Assembly: GCA_022592445.1 (NCBI GenBank)
Contig: JABYQR010000230.1
Location: forward strand, 1-64,000
Direction of reading: 5' to 3'
Source: Cytidiella melzeri
Lineage: Eukaryota; Basidiomycota; Agaricomycetes; Polyporales; Irpicaceae
DNA: 64,000 nucleotides
The notes beneath the pieces were generated by a model, which did not search any database, was not told the DNA's origin, and worked only from the letters and a program-made list of their open reading frames with translations. Both the position numbers and the translations under genes were made by a program. Of the stretch, positions 45,956-58,000 are shown one piece after another. How positions within the stretch are numbered: the first letter of the stretch is position 1; each line of letters begins with the position of its first letter.

Positions 45956-48761
45956 ATGGCAAAGAAGAGGAAAGAGACAACACAGTCGGCCACTTTACAC
46001 AATTTCTTTCAACGAACAGACCCCAATGCTCCCCTCTCCAAAAGGCCAAGGCTGTCGCCCATCACGCCCAGAAACATTGCTAAGAAACCCATCACCGTCG
46101 TCTCCCCGGCAGAGATAATTGTCATTGACGACTCTGACTCCGACGACGGTGCCACACCAATCCAGGCGTCGGCGCGCACTACACAAATACCAGCTGTTCG
46201 TGAAATCTCGCCTTGTGACAGAGAACAAAGCTCGGGGAGCACGCGAATCGGCCATTTGTCTTTCGGCCAGCCCATCTTGCTTGTCGACAACGAACCCTCG
46301 TCGTCTACTACACTTCGCGGCGCAGGCGCTCATGGCGTCCCTTCTTACGACGCTATGTCTAACGGCGACGATGTTCTCATATTTAACACGGCTACTAGTG
46401 CTCAGGAGTCAGCCCCGTACGTGAACAAAGGCAAAGGCAGAGCCGGCGGTGACTGCTTGAATGACCCTTCGGGCGTACGCCAGTCAAATATAGACATGGG
46501 CTTTGGCGAACCCATGCTGCTGCTGGATTCTGGGATGACATCTCCGCCATTGCCTGCTACAGCACAGTCTCAAGACCCAGTGCAGACAGTACATCCTAGA
46601 AGACATTCTTCTACTGCGCAGGAGCAATCATCGGAAAACCCTGCAGACGTGTGGGATACAGGCGACGATGAGACAGATAACGCCAACGTTGAAGCTGCAT
46701 TTGCGCCGGACGACAACGTGGATGAGCAGATATCTGATTGGCATGAGCAGCGAACAAATGAGGACACTGCTGCTGAGAGATGTCCGATATGCAGCAAACA
46801 GCTTTCTGGAATGAGCTATTCTGTACGTAGTCACCTTATATGCATATTTTGCTTTAGCCATCCTCATGTGCGCCGCAGACTATACAAGATCATGTCAATG
46901 CTTGCATAGACGAGGCGTCGACCACTACAACAACCCTTGCATCTGATTCACCAGAGCCTAAGCCTTTGCGTCCTTTGTCTGCTCCTAAGTCGCCCAGTGT
47001 TGCCCCTCAAAAGCCTGACGCACCTCTTCAGTCTTCAAAAGACTCAGGAGCGTTCTCCGTGCTCATGACGTCCTACAAGGAGAACGAAGCCTGGAAAGAA
47101 GCCGCCGTTGCCGAAGACCGCAACTTCCGGCCTACAAAAGCAAACGGTGGTCGGCGCAAAGCACCATTCTACAAGGTCATGCAAGGTATGCCTATCGCCG
47201 TCGATGCGTTCCGGTACGGCTCGATTCCTGGTGTGACGGCCTACTTCTTAACGCACGCGCATTCCGACCACTACACGAATCTATCCGCAAGTTGGAAGAG
47301 TGGCCCCATCTATTGCTCTGAGGGTACGGCCAACCTCATCCTGCACATGCTGGGCGTCGGCCGGGAGTGGGTGCATCCTCTACCAATGGACGTGGCAACT
47401 GTCATTCCAGATACCGGTGGTGTAGCTTGTACCCTAATTGAGGCTAACCATTGTATGTGCGATAAGGTCGACATGAGGGTTCTACTGAATTTGACACACA
47501 TGTTTAGGTCCAGGATCTTGTCTCTTCCTGTTTGAAGGCCGCCAAACAGTGAACGCAGGTGACAGCTCTTACAAGTCACCGTTCGTGGGCTCGGGAAGAT
47601 CATTTCGGTACCTCCACTGTGGCGATTTTCGCGCATCTCCTCAGCATGTCAATCACCCGGCTGTCAAGGGCAAACGTATGGACCATGTGTATCTGGATAC
47701 TACATACTTGGACCCGAAGGTTCGTATTTGTGTAAACATCCGGGGCAGGTAGAACACATGACATGTACTAATGAAATTCCTATGTAGTATTGCTTTCCAC
47801 CGCAAAGCCAGGTTATAATGGCGTGCGCAGAACTCGCGCGTCGACTCGTCGCGGGGGAATTGACATGCGGCAGCGGCGCGAAGCACGATGGCAAGGTCGA
47901 TGAGTGGTTCGTCAAGGTAGATAAACCCAAGCTTTTGGACGGTGGAAAGCCTGCTGGCAAGACGCTAGTAGTTGTCGGGTGCGTACCTGATAATGAATCG
48001 TCTTCGTGCAAACAGAGATTTATGTTTCTGCAGTACTTACTCTATTGGCAAGGAGCGTATTGTGAAAGGTATCTCACGTCTCTAAACCAATTTCTCACTC
48101 GTATTTTGACGATAACATGGTATAGCAATTGCAAAAGCCCTACAAACTAAAGTTTACTGTGATCCTCGCAAGACCGCGATCCTTCGTTGCCAGTCCGATC
48201 CTGAACTCGACGCGTTGTTAACTTCAGATCCGCTCGAAGCGACCGTTCATCTTCTCCCGCTGGGCACGATTGCTTGTGACAAGCTCAAGATATACCTCGA
48301 ACGGTGGAAAGGGCACTTTTCGAAAGCTATTGGGTTCAGGCCCACAGGGTGGACGTACGTAGAGCCTCTCTAATCATACTCTTTTCTTTGTGTCGGGCCA
48401 GTATGCTCACGGTCCTTACTTCAGTTTTTCTGCGCCATCAGGCACCGAAACGCTTCCTGCGATTTCAGCCATCCTTGCTCGCTCACAAGCCAAGTCATTC
48501 ACATACGCCAACCTCAGTCCCAACAAGAACTCGACCTCGACGCTCCAGATGTACGGCGTACCGTACTCCGAGCATAGCTCGTTCTTTGAGCTCACGTGCT
48601 TTGCGTTGTCGCTGGACTGGGGACGTATGATTGCGACTGTCAATGTCGGCAGTGAGACTTCCAGAGGGAAGATGAGTAAATGGGTAGAGAGATGGGAGGC
48701 GGAGAAGAAGAAGAGGGTTAAGGTGGAGATTGTCCCGCCTAGACACGTTGATTATTGGTAG
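45956..48761 (+). CDS. PSO2: DNA interstrand cross-link repair nuclease PSO2/SNM1
   Basis: Metallo-beta-lactamase-fold 5'-exonuclease that unhooks DNA interstrand cross-links. Start ATG 45956. The N-terminus carries a PIP-box-like motif (SATLHNFF) suggesting PCNA contact, then a disordered acidic region. A UBZ4-type finger follows, split by an intron (RCPICSKQLSGMSYS|TIQDHVNACIDE). The catalytic core has the HxHxDH motif THAHSDHYTNL, the ANHCPGSC block (the intron splits it after HC), HCGDFRASPQH and YLDTTYLDPKYCFPPQ. The beta-CASP part contains VVVGTYSIGKERI, LLPLGTI, RPTGWTF and the final VPYSEHSSFFEL with MIATVNVGS. The protein ends PRHVDYW. Introns are short, and the frame closes through all junctions I checked. 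The gene converges on RPT4 with only about 130 bases between stops. Confidence 0.93.
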
Positions 48762-48893
48762 TTTCGTGTCCGTCACACTTTTCAATATTGTTTGCCCCAA
48801 ACTTACTAGGTCGTCATAAGCTCTGCTTCTCGATGCTGGCATGGACAGGCTTGTAATTACAGAAATGACGAAGTGTAGTGGGATATCTTGCGA

Positions 48894-50488
48894 TTATGCG
48901 GAGTAATCAAGTTTCGCTGAGTGATCGTGACCGTTCAGTCTCTGAATTGGAAAACAATCACGAAAGAAACTTACTTTCATGTTTCTTGGCCTCGCTGACC
49001 TTCCTGGCAGCCTTTGTCAAGTCCTCCTGAATGACGTGCTCCCTGCGACAAAACAAGCATCAGATACATAATTCTCAAAATATCATTATGAAGCGATGTG
49101 CAGTCCCACCTGTCATCTCGAATCGCAAACATGCCAGCCTCAGTCACGACATTGCGCAAATCAGCCCCATTGAAACCGTCAGAGAGCTGCAAGCTGCATG
49201 AGTAGATGAACGAACGCCTGCGAACCGATAACAAGCTACCTTCACGATGGCTTCGTAGTCAATCTCGCCATGCTTGTTTACGGGCTGAGCATGAATTTTC
49301 AGGATTTCTAGCCTTGCTTGCTCGTTAGGTAGAGGAATTTCAATCCTTCGGTCTAGTCGACCAGGGCGCAAAAGTGCAGGGTCAAGCGTATCAGGTCTGT
49401 TGGTGGCCATGATCAGCTTGGTTCTACCCAGCGTATCGAAGCCGTCCATTTGATTCAGGAGCTAACGTGGGGACGTAACTATGAGTACTCGTAGAGCTGA
49501 ATATTACGCAGCATTCACCTCCATCAATGTTCGCTGAATCTCACGATCAGCACTTGTCCCCTCTGAGAATCGTCGACCACCAATGGCGTCGATTTCGTCC
49601 ATGAAGATGACGCATGGTTCGTGATCTTTAGCGTAGCCGAACATTTCCCGGACCACCCGTGCTGACTCGCCAATATACTTGTCAACGATTGCAGATGCCA
49701 CGACTTTCAGGAAGTTGGTGTTCAACGTAGCTGCTACTGCCCGAGCAAGCAAAGTCTTGCCCGTTCCTGGAGGGCCGTACAAAAGAACGCCCTTAGGCGG
49801 CTTGATGCCCACTCGTTGGAAAAGTTCGGGATTTAGCAATGGAAGCTCGATGACCTCTCGTAACTCTCGCACTTGCTCGCCCAGCCCACCGATACCGGCA
49901 AACGAGGCACCTGAGGCATCTTCTAGGCTCATCTTGTAGACCATGGGATCGACCTCACGAGGCAAGATTCGCATTATTGTCAGAGTGGTCATGTCTAAGC
50001 TGACTCGGGTTCCTGCCTTCATCTTGGCAGCCGGTAGAGCTGGACGGTATGAGACGACATAGCGTGGGCCCGAGGACGCCTTGACGATGACTAGGAGGAA
50101 AGTTGAGTAGACGATTGAAAGGAATGTTTTGAGAACACACATCGTTCATCGTCCAGTTGCTTCAGAACTTCTCCAATGATCTGTCCAACGGATTGTACTG
50201 CCTTGATGTCGTCTTCCGTCTTCTCGTACTCCCTCTCCAGATCCTTCAGAGAGAAACGTACTACAACAAGCACGTTGAGAGTTCCTGTTGTGATATATTA
50301 CGTGCGTCAAAGCTTACAGTTCTTCAAGCTCTGGCTACCAGCTTCATGTTGTCGCAATTTCTGTAAGACGCATTACATGAGTTCACGTTTCTGCGAGAAT
50401 AACCAGTACACACCTCTCTGTACCCGTTCAGCGCATTCTTCCTCCTCTCATCGATCGGTGCTGAAGAGCTTGAAGCTTGTGCAGACAT
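48894..50488 (-). CDS. RPT4: 26S proteasome ATPase subunit Rpt4
   Basis: AAA-ATPase of the proteasome 19S base (PSMC6/Rpt4 subfamily), which unfolds and translocates substrates. Start ATG 50488 ([17 protein letters not shown]). The N-terminal coiled coil ([19 protein letters not shown]) is followed by the OB region ([19 protein letters not shown]). The ATPase core has Walker [16 protein letters not shown], Walker [14 protein letters not shown], and the arginine-finger second region of homology [20 protein letters not shown]. The lid shows [20 protein letters not shown] and [18 protein letters not shown]. The last exon is only 23 nt (48894-48916) and encodes TKLDYSA, the typical Rpt4 tail, after a 58-nt intron. 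The GADLRNV-type lid and KLDYSA tail distinguish it from Rpt1-3, 5 and 6. Confidence 0.94.
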
Positions 50489-50667
50489 TGTCGTGGTTGA
50501 GTAAAGATGACTGAACGCGTTGCGCGAGTACTGACGCGTCCTGCCTGAAGCGCGCATCGTGAATGATTGCACGTGACAAATTCCGCCTTATTCTTGTTTG
50601 GTCCAGCAGCCCGCCCGTTCAACTGTTCAACGTTCACCTCTGACCACCACCACCACCACCGTAGACC

Positions 50668-51252
50668 ATGTCAAAGCATCATCCAGGTATGTGCTTCGTT
50701 GGTGCTGATGGATATGAAACTAATGCAGAGCTAGATCTTATCATGTGTAGGCGACAGCCTGGCATTGGTAAGTGAGCTTCATTATAGAGGTGGCTACTCT
50801 AAATATTCATGGTTCAGCTATCGGAAGGCTGTGTGAGAAATGCGACGGAAAATGGTGAGCTCCATGCCACTCGTTCTGGGCCCCAGCTTATCCACAACTG
50901 TCAGTCCTGTATGCGATTCGTATGTGCGCCCAGAAACTCTAGTGCGTATATGCGACGAGTGTAACTTCGGTACTTACGGCGGCCGATGTATCATATGTGG
51001 CTCTCCTGGTGAGTTGTATCACCATTACAACGTGGACGTTATGACAACTGTGACCAGGTATATCGGATGCTTATTACTGCGCCGAGTGTACGAGGCTTGA
51101 GAAGGATCGCGACGGTTGTCCCAAGATTGTCAACTTGGGAGCAAGTAGGACGGATTTGTTCTATGAGCGTCGTCGTCTCGGTGAGCAGTATCATTTGTGT
51201 ATCGCAATCGCAGTTCATGAAGCCGTTTGTTGCAGGATTCAAAAAGGGGTAG
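50668..51252 (+). CDS. RDS3: Splicing factor Rds3/PHF5A
   Basis: Small cysteine-rich core subunit of the SF3b complex of U2 snRNP, involved in branch-point recognition. Six exons separated by short introns encode about 110 residues from ATG 50668 ([18 protein letters not shown]). The sequence is nearly the universal one: [82 protein letters not shown]. All zinc-binding cysteines of the three-finger knot are present. The first exon is 19 nt and the last exon encodes only the final residues and the TAG at 51250-51252. It diverges from RPT4, with about 180 bases between the start codons. Confidence 0.95.
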
Positions 51253-52202
51253 TTGGCCTTGAATCTCTATCATTTGTGTTGGCCATGCTATTCAATTCAA
51301 GCTGTTCAAGCTCGATTGCCGATACAAAAAACAGTGGGAGAGGGTCTTAGGGTCTTGGCTTTTACGAAACTATAGAGACCTCTACCATTCTTCAGAATGT
51401 CACGTGTGTCTTGTGTAATTGTATGGCGTGCTAGGGTGCTTATAATTAATGTCCTCTTCGGGTCTCCTCGTATTTTCAGCGCTTCAGCTGCAATCTTGAC
51501 CACCATGTCGCACACTGTCAATCTCATACGTCGAACGTTCACTTCTCCTGTGCCCACGCTGCTTTGATTTTCATACATGCCTCGCACTTCGATGTGCGCT
51601 CGCCAATCTTGCTATGCTGGGTGTTGCGGGTACGTATCTTGTACTGGTCGAGTGGCTCCCATGCCTTGCACTTATCGTAACGTTGGCCGACTTGATTCAT
51701 AGCATAGAGTCGGCTTCAGCAGTATAGAGACTGAAAACGCAGCACCTCGTCTCGAAAACGTTCAATTTTTATTCATTTTAGTAAGCCTTGCTTACGCCCA
51801 CGCTATACACGTGCGACGTCCGCTGCACCGTACCTAACAGTGCTTACGCCCCGCCACTGGCAGAGATTTATTTCACGATCACAGACGGCGCCAATCGCGC
51901 GGACTTAATCCTCAAGTCATCGCGACGCAGACGACGAACAATTCAGAATTGACCGCGACTGATAAGTAATAATATCACGGCGCGACCTTATGGGGATGCC
52001 GCCATCAATTCCCATCACTGACAGTCTACTCTTCTCCTCATCGTCCACTTCCGACCTCCAGTTCACCCCCAAGTCTCAGTACCCAGTCCGTCGTTGATTT
52101 CGGTAAGCATATGCACAAGGATTTGGAATCCTAGTCGACATTGCTCAACCGGCTGCCACTAGTGGTAGTATCGCAGAGTTACGGACTCCGGCATCGTTTC
52201 TC
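51253..52202. other. Intergenic stretch, nothing recognised
   Basis: 950 bases between RDS3 and the F-box-like gene. A CT-rich leader-like region lies near 52030-52060. No gene, RNA or repeat can be supported. Confidence 0.45.
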
Positions 52203-53594
52203 ATGGCCACCGCAGCCGGCATCCCATCCGAGTTGTTTCAACACATCCTTTGGCATGTAGGAGAGCCTGGCTGGGTGCTTCGAGAATTTGGCTCGCAAGA
52301 CAGACGGAACACGATCAGCCATCTTGCATCCTGTTCGCTGACCTGTGTCTATTGGGCACGCGCATGTCGTCCCAAGGTTTTCAAGCACATCCGCATACAA
52401 AGCTTGGACAACTTGCGCGGACTGTCTTCCTTGATCCTGAACACACCGCAACGATTTACCCCAGTTTCAGAATACATCCAGTATGCGCAACTGATACAGA
52501 AACTGGACGAACGGTCCTGGCTCCAAACTATTCCATTGCAGTCGTCCTACGCGTTGGGAGTCTTGAGATCAGCATTCAAGCGGGCTTATGTCGAGATCCG
52601 CATTGTTGGCTCTTCCCCTGCGGATCATCACGGCAAACCTCTGACCACTCCCCTCCTCTTTGCTGGTCTTCCTAGGTCTCTACCGGCTCATCTTCTCCAA
52701 TGTGACACCGCCCTACTGCAGGACTGTCACTTTCGCACATTGAGCGAGTTCAAGCGCTTGATCCTCACCTTTGACGGCTCGACCGCCCACCAGTTCCGTC
52801 TTCGAGTTGTGAATTGTACATGGGCCAATCGGACTCGTGTCTCAGCTACTCTGTTTGCCGCTCGCCCGCTCAAGTTTCCGACTTGGCAGACTTATTTCGC
52901 GACCATAGACTGTCCAGATAATGTGGAGGCGACATGGGAAGCTCTAGGCTGCGGAGAACAGATATGTCGTCGCTTGAACCCTATCGATCTTCCGAGCCCG
53001 ATATCACTCCACCGGTCAGATCAACGAGTTATCTATGCAACGATGAACATTCTGCACCAGAGCGCAATCCCGGGCAAGTCGACCGACCGGCAGGACTTTA
53101 TGTTCTCTACCGGAAGCACTTGGACGTTCCAGGAGTTTTCATATGGTGAGTGGTCAGTGTAACAACAACTCAAACACATCTGACTATTTCATGAAGAGAC
53201 AATGTGCAGCCTGCATGTCTACCGTAAACCATCGATGTTAAGATTTACGTTCTATACATACCGCGGACACGGCCGGACTACACCAGCACACATCACTTTG
53301 GTCCAGATCTCTCTCCCTTCTCGAACCAGAGACGAAAAAACCACGACATCGACCGCATACGCAGAAACGTATCCCTGGGACCAGGTGGTAGATTTGCTCA
53401 ACTCCCTGCCAGCACTCGTCCGAACGCACTTTGCTTTCAAAGTACGGGACGACCTCGTCCAGTTTGTGGAAGCACGTAGATTCGCGCTGGCAAAGCTGCT
53501 CGATCGGATCGAGCTTGTGTATGAGGTCGGTCCTGCCCAAGCGCAGATAGTTGACTTTGGTACATTAGAAAATATTGGGAATATGTATGTATAA
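52203..53594 (+). CDS. F-box-like protein, intact paralogue of the 7-8 kb pseudogene
   Basis: Two exons, 52203-53145 and 53197-53594, joined across a 51-nt intron (donor GTGAGT; branch CTGAC 13 bases from the acceptor GAAG), give 446 residues. Residues 6-55 form an F-box-like motif (IPSELFQHILWHV, then HLASCSLTCVYWARACRP), followed by KVFKHIRIQSLDNLRGLSSL. This is the layout of the large agaricomycete F-box families, where the C-terminus varies and presumably picks the substrate. The remaining 350 residues show no known repeat. A decayed copy lies 45 kb to the left at 6999-8355, so the family has been duplicated inside this chromosome arm. Alternatively, without splicing the first exon alone ends at a TAA at 53160, giving 319 residues. 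Confidence 0.7.
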
Positions 53595-53785
53595 TTTTTC
53601 TCTTTTGTGGTCGTATGCCAGGATGCTAGCTGACAGACACACAGAATACCCTACGAGTTACCACATTGGTGATGTTTACCTTGGCTGGGCTGTTTGGTGC
53701 CTTGTGGGAGTGGCGTATTATATACCTTGACAGCTGGACAGTGTTATCTGGGTGGTTGTTGTAAATGAGGATGAGGAGCAATAAG

Positions 53786-53850
53786 GGTAACCCTCCAGGG
53801 TAAAGGGTGAGGGTAAGGTTGGGCAATATACAACCCTCTATAACCCTTTT
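53786..53850. repeat. GGGTAA/CCCT-rich patch, possible transposon terminus
   Basis: Reads AAGGGTAACCCTCCAGGG, then TAAAGGGTGAGGGTAAGG, then ACAACCCTCTATAACCCT. Short G-rich units are followed by their C-rich inverse, forming an imperfect inverted repeat. The units are irregular, unlike a telomere array. It may be the end of a decayed DNA transposon. Confidence 0.35.
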
Positions 53851-54510
53851 TAAAGTCTGCCTGTAAAGGACAAGGTAGTATAGTGACTGTGTAGTCACTT
53901 CAATTCATTGTATCCAGGTTGCTGTGTCTTCATGATAATATGGGCATCTTCTAGCTGGTGTACATGTTCAATTAAATACAGCTCAAGTGTCATAGCCAAC
54001 TATCTCAAGCTGCTTGAAACTCTTCAGACGTTGACCTTGGCCAGCTAATCTTCAGGAGGTGGGGATCGGCTTGAGCTTCAAATGCATAACAGCAGCCAGG
54101 CCTGTGCAACAAAGAAGCTTGACATTATTGTTGCTGTTGGAAAGAGACTTCCATTGTTCAAAAGGTATGAGTGCAGAGGAAGACTTGGAGAGTCAACTAA
54201 CTCTAGAAGTAAGTGTCTTATTATTTCTCTGCCCTCTAGGAGCGGTATATGCACATGTCTGTAACTAGATTACTAATGCTACAGTAATGTTATATGAGTA
54301 AGGATTGGTAATGCACAGTCCTGCTTGCTATTGAATAGAGAATGTAAGCAATAACTGAGCATCCTACATAAGTAAATGGTGCTGACTGAGCCTTTGTACT
54401 GGAACTGTCACAGAGACGAAGCTCGACACAAGTAAGAGGGACACAATGTGGATGACGACAAAGAGGTGGTGGCAGGCTTGAAGCACAATCTCTCACCAGC
54501 TATCAGACTT

Positions 54511-54600
54511 TATGCAAGTTGCTAGCCCAGTAAAGACCAAGTTAGTATTCTGTCTACCAGCTATGTAGTACAGAGGGGGTTTGCTTACCTAGCCCAGTAA
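54511..54600 (+). repeat. Two-copy tandem repeat, about 57 bp apart
   Basis: CTAGCCCAGTAAAGACCAAG occurs at about 54521-54541 and again at about 54578-54600, each preceded by a related CCAGCTAT segment. It is a short local duplication in the repeat-like DNA flanking the copia insertion. Confidence 0.5.
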
Positions 54601-54746
54601 AGACCAAGAGGTCGAGATGGGGGGCTAGGAGCATAAATGCAGCAGTATATATATAGACTTCAGGGACCTGTGCACAGACCATGTTAAGGGCAGGCTTTGC
54701 AAGAAGCTGTGTGAACAAAGAACAATAGTTGTCTGGACTTTGCCAA

Positions 54747-55093
54747 TGTTGTAATGAGCAGGGCGAGTGCACACGAGATTGAGCGAATGAGATGATAAAA
54801 TTCAAACTGAAACTATTACATGGTTTTTATATATTTTACCAAAAGCGGAAAGTCAGAATAAAGTAACAAATGAGAATGCGGTTATTAAGTAATTATATGC
54901 GGGTCTGCGGAACGAAGTGGAGAGCGGGATAATAGAAAGAAATATATGCGCATAGAAAATAGCGTTACCAAAACGGAACATACCAATACAAATAGGAATG
55001 ATGAAACGGAAGCATACGGCATTAGGCGGAAGGCGCGGCCAATCGTTGATGAGCGCATTGGCGCATCACTCGGTGGACCTTGGATTAACAACA
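54747..55093 (-). repeat. Copia 3' LTR
   Basis: 347 bp, TG...CA bounded with 5-bp inverted ends TGTTG/CAACA. It contains the last 28 bases of the gag-pol frame. It differs from the other LTR at seven positions, all transitions. Confidence 0.93.
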
Positions 55094-58000
55094 CTCCCCC
55101 TCAACGAAGTAGCGAGCTTGAGGAGCGCGAGTTGTTTCTGATGCGTAATGCGAGGAAGTGCCTTCGTGAAAATGTCGGCAGTGTTGTCTTCGGAGGCACA
55201 GTGCGGGATCTTGATAATTCCGCTGGTGACGAGTTCCTGAATGAAATGATGGCGAATATCAATGTGCTTTGATTGCGCGTGAAATTGTTGATCGTGTGAA
55301 AAGGAGATAGCGGCGAGATTGTCTGTGGAGATGTGGATAGGAGTGTTCGGTTTACAGTCGAGTTCGGTGACAAGAGATTTCAGCCAAAGGGCTTCTTTGG
55401 CAGCGTGAGCGAGTGCGACATATTTGGCTTCCATTGTTGAAAGCGCAACTGTATTCTGTTTCTTCGAACTCCAGCTGACCAAGCCTTTTCCGATGAAGAA
55501 AGCATAGCCTGAGATTGATCGGCAATCAATGCAGGATTGACCCCAATCTGCGTCACTATAGCCTGAGACAATGAAGTCTTGAGCGGTGTCCTTAGCATAA
55601 CGAATGACGTATGAGCGTGTACCCTTGAGGTAGCATAGGACGTGCTTGACTGCGGTCCAATGAGTAGCGGTATGGGCAACATTGAATTGACTTAGTGTCT
55701 GGACGGCAAATGCGATATCCGGACGAGTTCCTACGGCAGCGTACATCAGAGAACCAATAGTGGCCTGATACGGTATATCCGTAAGGAGTTCTTCTCCATC
55801 AGAAGCGGGCGCCAGTACGACACTGGGATCAAGCGGGGTGGAAACGGCGTAACAGTTTTCCATACCAAAACGGGTAAGGATTGTATCCACGTAACGTTCC
55901 TGAGAGATCGTGATGGCACGATCAGATGTTTGCGAGATTTGTATCCTGACGAAAAGAGATGCGCGACCTAAGTCTGTAATAGGAAAATGCGCGCAGATTT
56001 CGGCTTTAAGCCTATTTGCGACGGCGTCATTGGGTGCTCCTAGAAGGCAGTCGTCGACATGTGTTCCGAAGAGAACAACTTCTGCGCCTGATTTGTGATA
56101 ATATAGACACGGATCGGATTCACATCTAGTAAGATGGAGTTTGTTGACGACGACATAATCGAGTTTGATTTTCCAGGCACGGGCTGACTGCTTGAGTCCG
56201 TAAAGCGCCTTGAGCAGACGGAGCACAAGGTTGGTTCCGTCTTCAAAACCAGGAATTTGGCGCATGTAAATGGTCTCCTCCAGCGGAGAGTTGAGGTATG
56301 CGCCGGTGACATCAATTTGATGGAGCACTAACCCGAGTTGGCATGCGAGTGCGACTAGGGCGCGAAGTGTCTCGAGGCGGATAACGGGAGAATGAGTATC
56401 GAAAAAATCTTGACTGGGAATCTGCAAGAAACCTTGTGCGACAAGTCTCGCCTTGTACTTGACAATATTCCCGTCGGCGTCACGTTTGAAAGCAAAAACC
56501 CAGCGGCAGCCAACGGCTTTGCGGCCCGCAGGTAAGGGTTCTAGAACATAAGTTTTGAGCTTATCCAATTGGTCTTTCTCTTTCTCCATAGCGGCTTTCC
56601 ATTCAGCCCAGTCGGGGCGCGCTTTCGCCTCGTCCACAGTTCGGGGTACGTCCGAGGCTTCTGAGGTGAAACACCAGTTAGCCTGATCCTGAGCGGGCGG
56701 CTGATCCCTTTCCAATTCAATCTCCCCCTGAGCCGACGGAGTGGTTTCGGCTAGAGCTTGGACTTTGCTCGCTCTCGCACCTTTGACTTTCGGAGTTAAT
56801 GCGCAAAGAGTCTTCTGCGTACCATCGTTCAGTTTCATATAGTCAATTCGAATATTTGAACAGGTAGAACGGCGTGGTTCAATGGGCTGAGCAATAGGTG
56901 AGACTGATTCAGACTTGCTTTCGGTTAGTGCCGGAGCTTGCTGATTAGTTGCCGGCGCTGGATTTATTTGCTCCCCCTCAAGGCTAGAATCGGTCTCGAT
57001 AACCGGAGCGGGAAGACTAGCGCCTCGAGGAAAAATAACCTCCCTAGAGGTCAATACGCTTCGGTTCTCAGGCACGTAGTAGCGCCAGCCAGTCGTTCCC
57101 TCGCGTATCCCAACAAAGATACGTTTGATGGACTGTGCGTTTAGTTTGGAAGTGCGCAAATTCAGACGCACCCAACATGGTGTCCCAAATGTGTGAATCG
57201 CAGATAGATCTGGTTTCTTTCCCCATAATGCCTGATAAGGCGTGTAATTCTCCAAAGCTCGGGTCGGTGAGCAATTTTTGAGAAATGCGGCATAGGCCAC
57301 GGCTTCCTCCCATAGAAACTTCGGGAGACGAAAAGCAATCAACATGGCACGAGCATGTTCGATAAGCGTACAATTAAGGCACTCCGATATTCCATTCAGT
57401 TCAGGACTATAGGGAGTGGTCGGTTCTATCACAATCCCGCGTTGATCAGCGTATGTCTTAGTTCGCCCCAGAGTATATTCCCTGGTGTTGTCAACACGAA
57501 TAGCTTTGATGCGACAACTCAACTGATTTTCCAGCATGACGTCTAGCTCCTTGAATTTCTTGTGGGTTTCATCTTGATCCTTCATGAATGCCACCCACGT
57601 GAAACGCGAAAAGAAATCGGTCCACGTAATAGTGTAACGATGACCCTGGATGGATGTTACTGAGGCGGGGCCCCAGATATCAGAGAAGATCAATTCCCCG
57701 ATTGCGCTAGCTTTGCGCGATGTAACTTTCGCGAACGGAGCGCGAGAGTGCTTGGCTTGAATGCACGATTCGCATGTGAAGTCCAATGACAATGACTTGT
57801 CAATTTCCATGCCGGTGGCTAAACCTGAATCATAGAGTGATTTGAATTGCGTCTTATTGATATGACCGAGTGCGCAGTGCCACTCATACCAAGAGCGGCT
57901 AGCAACAGCGGCTAACGCAACATTTCGGATTGGCTCGATCTGCATCTCATACAGATTACTGGATTTAGTTCCGTGTCCGATGGTACGGGTGCCGTCTTTG

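Larger units (their letters stand above)
53595..54741. other. Repeat-like DNA left of the copia element
   Basis: Contains a G-rich GGGTAA-type patch (53786-53850, listed separately) and, near 54490-54600, two copies of CTAGCCCAGTAAAGACCAAG about 57 bases apart. A stretch at 54080-54260 has open frames on the plus strand that resemble no family I know. Probably old transposon debris. Confidence 0.45.

Noticed and set aside
53786..53850. Telomere repeat array
   Set aside because: GGGTAA units are irregular, interrupted and followed by their inverse; not a telomere.
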